The position numbers were made by a program, and so were the translations under genes. DNA of 64,000 nt from Streptomyces sp. AA1529 (GTDB taxonomy: Bacteria; Actinomycetota; Actinomycetes; Streptomycetales; Streptomycetaceae), in the NCBI RefSeq assembly GCF_000280905.1, contig NZ_ALAP01000009.1, positions 51,261 to 115,260 on the forward strand. Direction: 5' to 3'. Below are positions 62,913 to 64,000 of this stretch, one piece after another (within the stretch, counting starts at the first letter, position 1; every line of letters starts with the position of its first letter). Below the pieces are notes generated by a model. The model was not told where the DNA came from. It worked only from the letters and a program-made list of their open reading frames with translations, and ran no database searches.

Positions 62913-64000
62913 ATGGCGCCAAGCGTCTCCTACTCGATGACGGTCCGCCTGGAGGTCCCCGCAGGCGGGACGGCGGTCAGTCAGCTCACCACGGTCGTGG
63001 AGTCCTCCGGAGGCTCGGTCACCGGCCTCGACGTGACGGCCTCGGGCCACGAGCGGCTGCGGATCGACGTGACGATCGCGGCCAGTTCCACCGCGCACGC
63101 CGACGAGATCGTGGCCGAGCTGCGCACCATCGAGGGTGTCGCCATCGGCAAGGTCTCGGACCGCACCTTCCTGATGCACCTCGGCGGCAAGATCGAGATG
63201 TCCGCCAAACACCCCATTCGCAACCGCGACGATCTGTCGATGATCTACACCCCGGGTGTGGCCCGGGTCTGCACGCAGATCGCCGAGCACCCCGAGGACG
63301 CGCGGCGTCTGACGATCAAGCGCAACAGCGTCGCCGTCGTCACCGACGGCTCCGCCGTGCTGGGCCTGGGCAACATCGGCCCGCAGGCGGCGCTTCCGGT
63401 GATGGAGGGCAAGGCGGCGCTCTTCAAGCGGTTCGCCGGGATCGACGCCTGGCCGATCTGCCTGGACACCCAGGACACCGACACGATCGTGGAGGTCGTC
63501 AAGGCCCTGGCGCCCGGCTTCGCCGGGATCAACCTGGAGGACATCTCCGCGCCGCGCTGCTTCGAGATCGAGGCGCGGCTGCGGGAGGCCGTCGACATCC
63601 CCGTCTTCCACGACGACCAGCACGGAACCGCCATCGTGGTGCTCTCCGCGCTCTACAACGCGCTGCGCGTGGTGGGCAAGCGGATCGAGGACGTCCGCGT
63701 CGTGATGTCCGGGGCGGGCGCCGCCGGTACGGCGATCCTGAAGCTGCTGCTGGAGGCGGGCGTCAAGCACGCCGTCGTCGCGGACATCCACGGTGTCGTC
63801 CACGCGGGCCGCGAGGACCTCGCGGACGCCGAGGAGGGCTCGCCGATGCGGTGGGTCGCCGACAACACCAACCCCGAGGGGCACACCGGCACCCTCAAGG
63901 AGGTCGTGGTCGGCGCGGACGTCTTCATCGGCGTCTCCGCGCCCAACGTCCTGGACGGCGGCGACATCGCCAGGATGGCCGACGGCGCCATCGTGTTCGC
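62913..64000 (+). CDS. NAD-dependent malic enzyme with N-terminal ACT domain (partial, runs off window)
   Basis: First 362 residues. About 1-80: ACT domain ([20 protein letters not shown]), a regulatory amino-acid-binding module. Then the malic enzyme N-domain: Tyr in [11 protein letters not shown], Lys/Asp in [32 protein letters not shown] (metal-binding Asp) and the NAD loop [12 protein letters not shown]. Converts malate to pyruvate and CO2, supplying acetyl-CoA precursors. ATG 62913 follows gcagaggaagtcggca. The remaining C-terminus is outside the window. Confidence 0.95.
   Translation, partial: MAPSVSYSMTVRLEVPAGGTAVSQLTTVVESSGGSVTGLDVTASGHERLRIDVTIAASSTAHADEIVAELRTIEGVAIGKVSDRTFLMHLGGKIEMSAKHPIRNRDDLSMIYTPGVARVCTQIAEHPEDARRLTIKRNSVAVVTDGSAVLGLGNIGPQAALPVMEGKAALFKRFAGIDAWPICLDTQDTDTIVEVVKALAPGFAGINLEDISAPRCFEIEARLREAVDIPVFHDDQHGTAIVVLSALYNALRVVGKRIEDVRVVMSGAGAAGTAILKLLLEAGVKHAVVADIHGVVHAGREDLADAEEGSPMRWVADNTNPEGHTGTLKEVVVGADVFIGVSAPNVLDGGDIARMADGAIVF

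Overview
High-GC actinobacterial chromosome, almost certainly a Streptomyces. The signs are strong GC3 bias, an actinobacterial tmRNA tag, an LAXTG-type sortase substrate, a helix-turn-helix/DUF397/ATPase trio and an ECF41 sigma factor. The gene order from two Ser/Thr kinases through prfB, ftsEX, a C-terminal processing protease and smpB/ssrA, and the helicase/malic-enzyme pair at the right end, match what I recall of the S. coelicolor core chromosome; I could not check this by search.

Left part (1-25.7 kb, core). Two glycosyltransferase-2/TagF-like fusion proteins (168-4804, minus) lie beside what looks like a complete decaprenylphosphoryl-arabinose-type pathway: DprE2-like and DprE1-like epimerase subunits (minus), then PAP2 phosphatase, UbiA phosphoribosyltransferase and GtrA (plus). 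This suggests an arabinose-bearing or teichoic-type wall polymer. A large FHA/FtsK-like ATPase (minus) is divergent from two membrane Ser/Thr kinases (pkaA- and pkaB-like). Then come a 2OG-Fe(II) oxygenase-like protein lacking one metal ligand, prfB, a repeat-rich LAETG surface protein, a tiny zinc-ribbon membrane protein, ftsE-ftsX, an S41 protease, smpB and ssrA. A terminator cassette duplicated in tandem follows ssrA.

Middle part (26-55 kb, accessory). This is a mosaic of short operons: GOLPH3-like, MpaB-like, divergent MFS/LysR and SDR/TetR pairs, and a striking 1193-residue fusion of a sodium/solute symporter with PAS, GAF, PP2C phosphatase and HATPase modules. From about 36.9 to 50.6 kb four genes carry single-base indels: a membrane protein, kptA, an F420-dependent oxidoreductase and a merR. 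An ISAzo13-like transposase remnant lies among them. Also here are the XRE/DUF397/ATPase trio, an ECF41 sigma/AhpD-like operon with a recognisable autoregulated promoter, a PLP-enzyme/MFS operon followed by CtaG-like and methyltransferase membrane proteins, a LysR/cupin/DUF4267 group and a chloramphenicol phosphotransferase.

Right part (55.4-64 kb). A lower-GC three-gene cassette with a WXG100-like N-terminus resembles a type VII secretion substrate locus. It is followed by a HelD/HelR-like helicase, a possible small RNA ending in a strong terminator, a cold-shock protein and the start of an ACT-domain malic enzyme that runs off the window.
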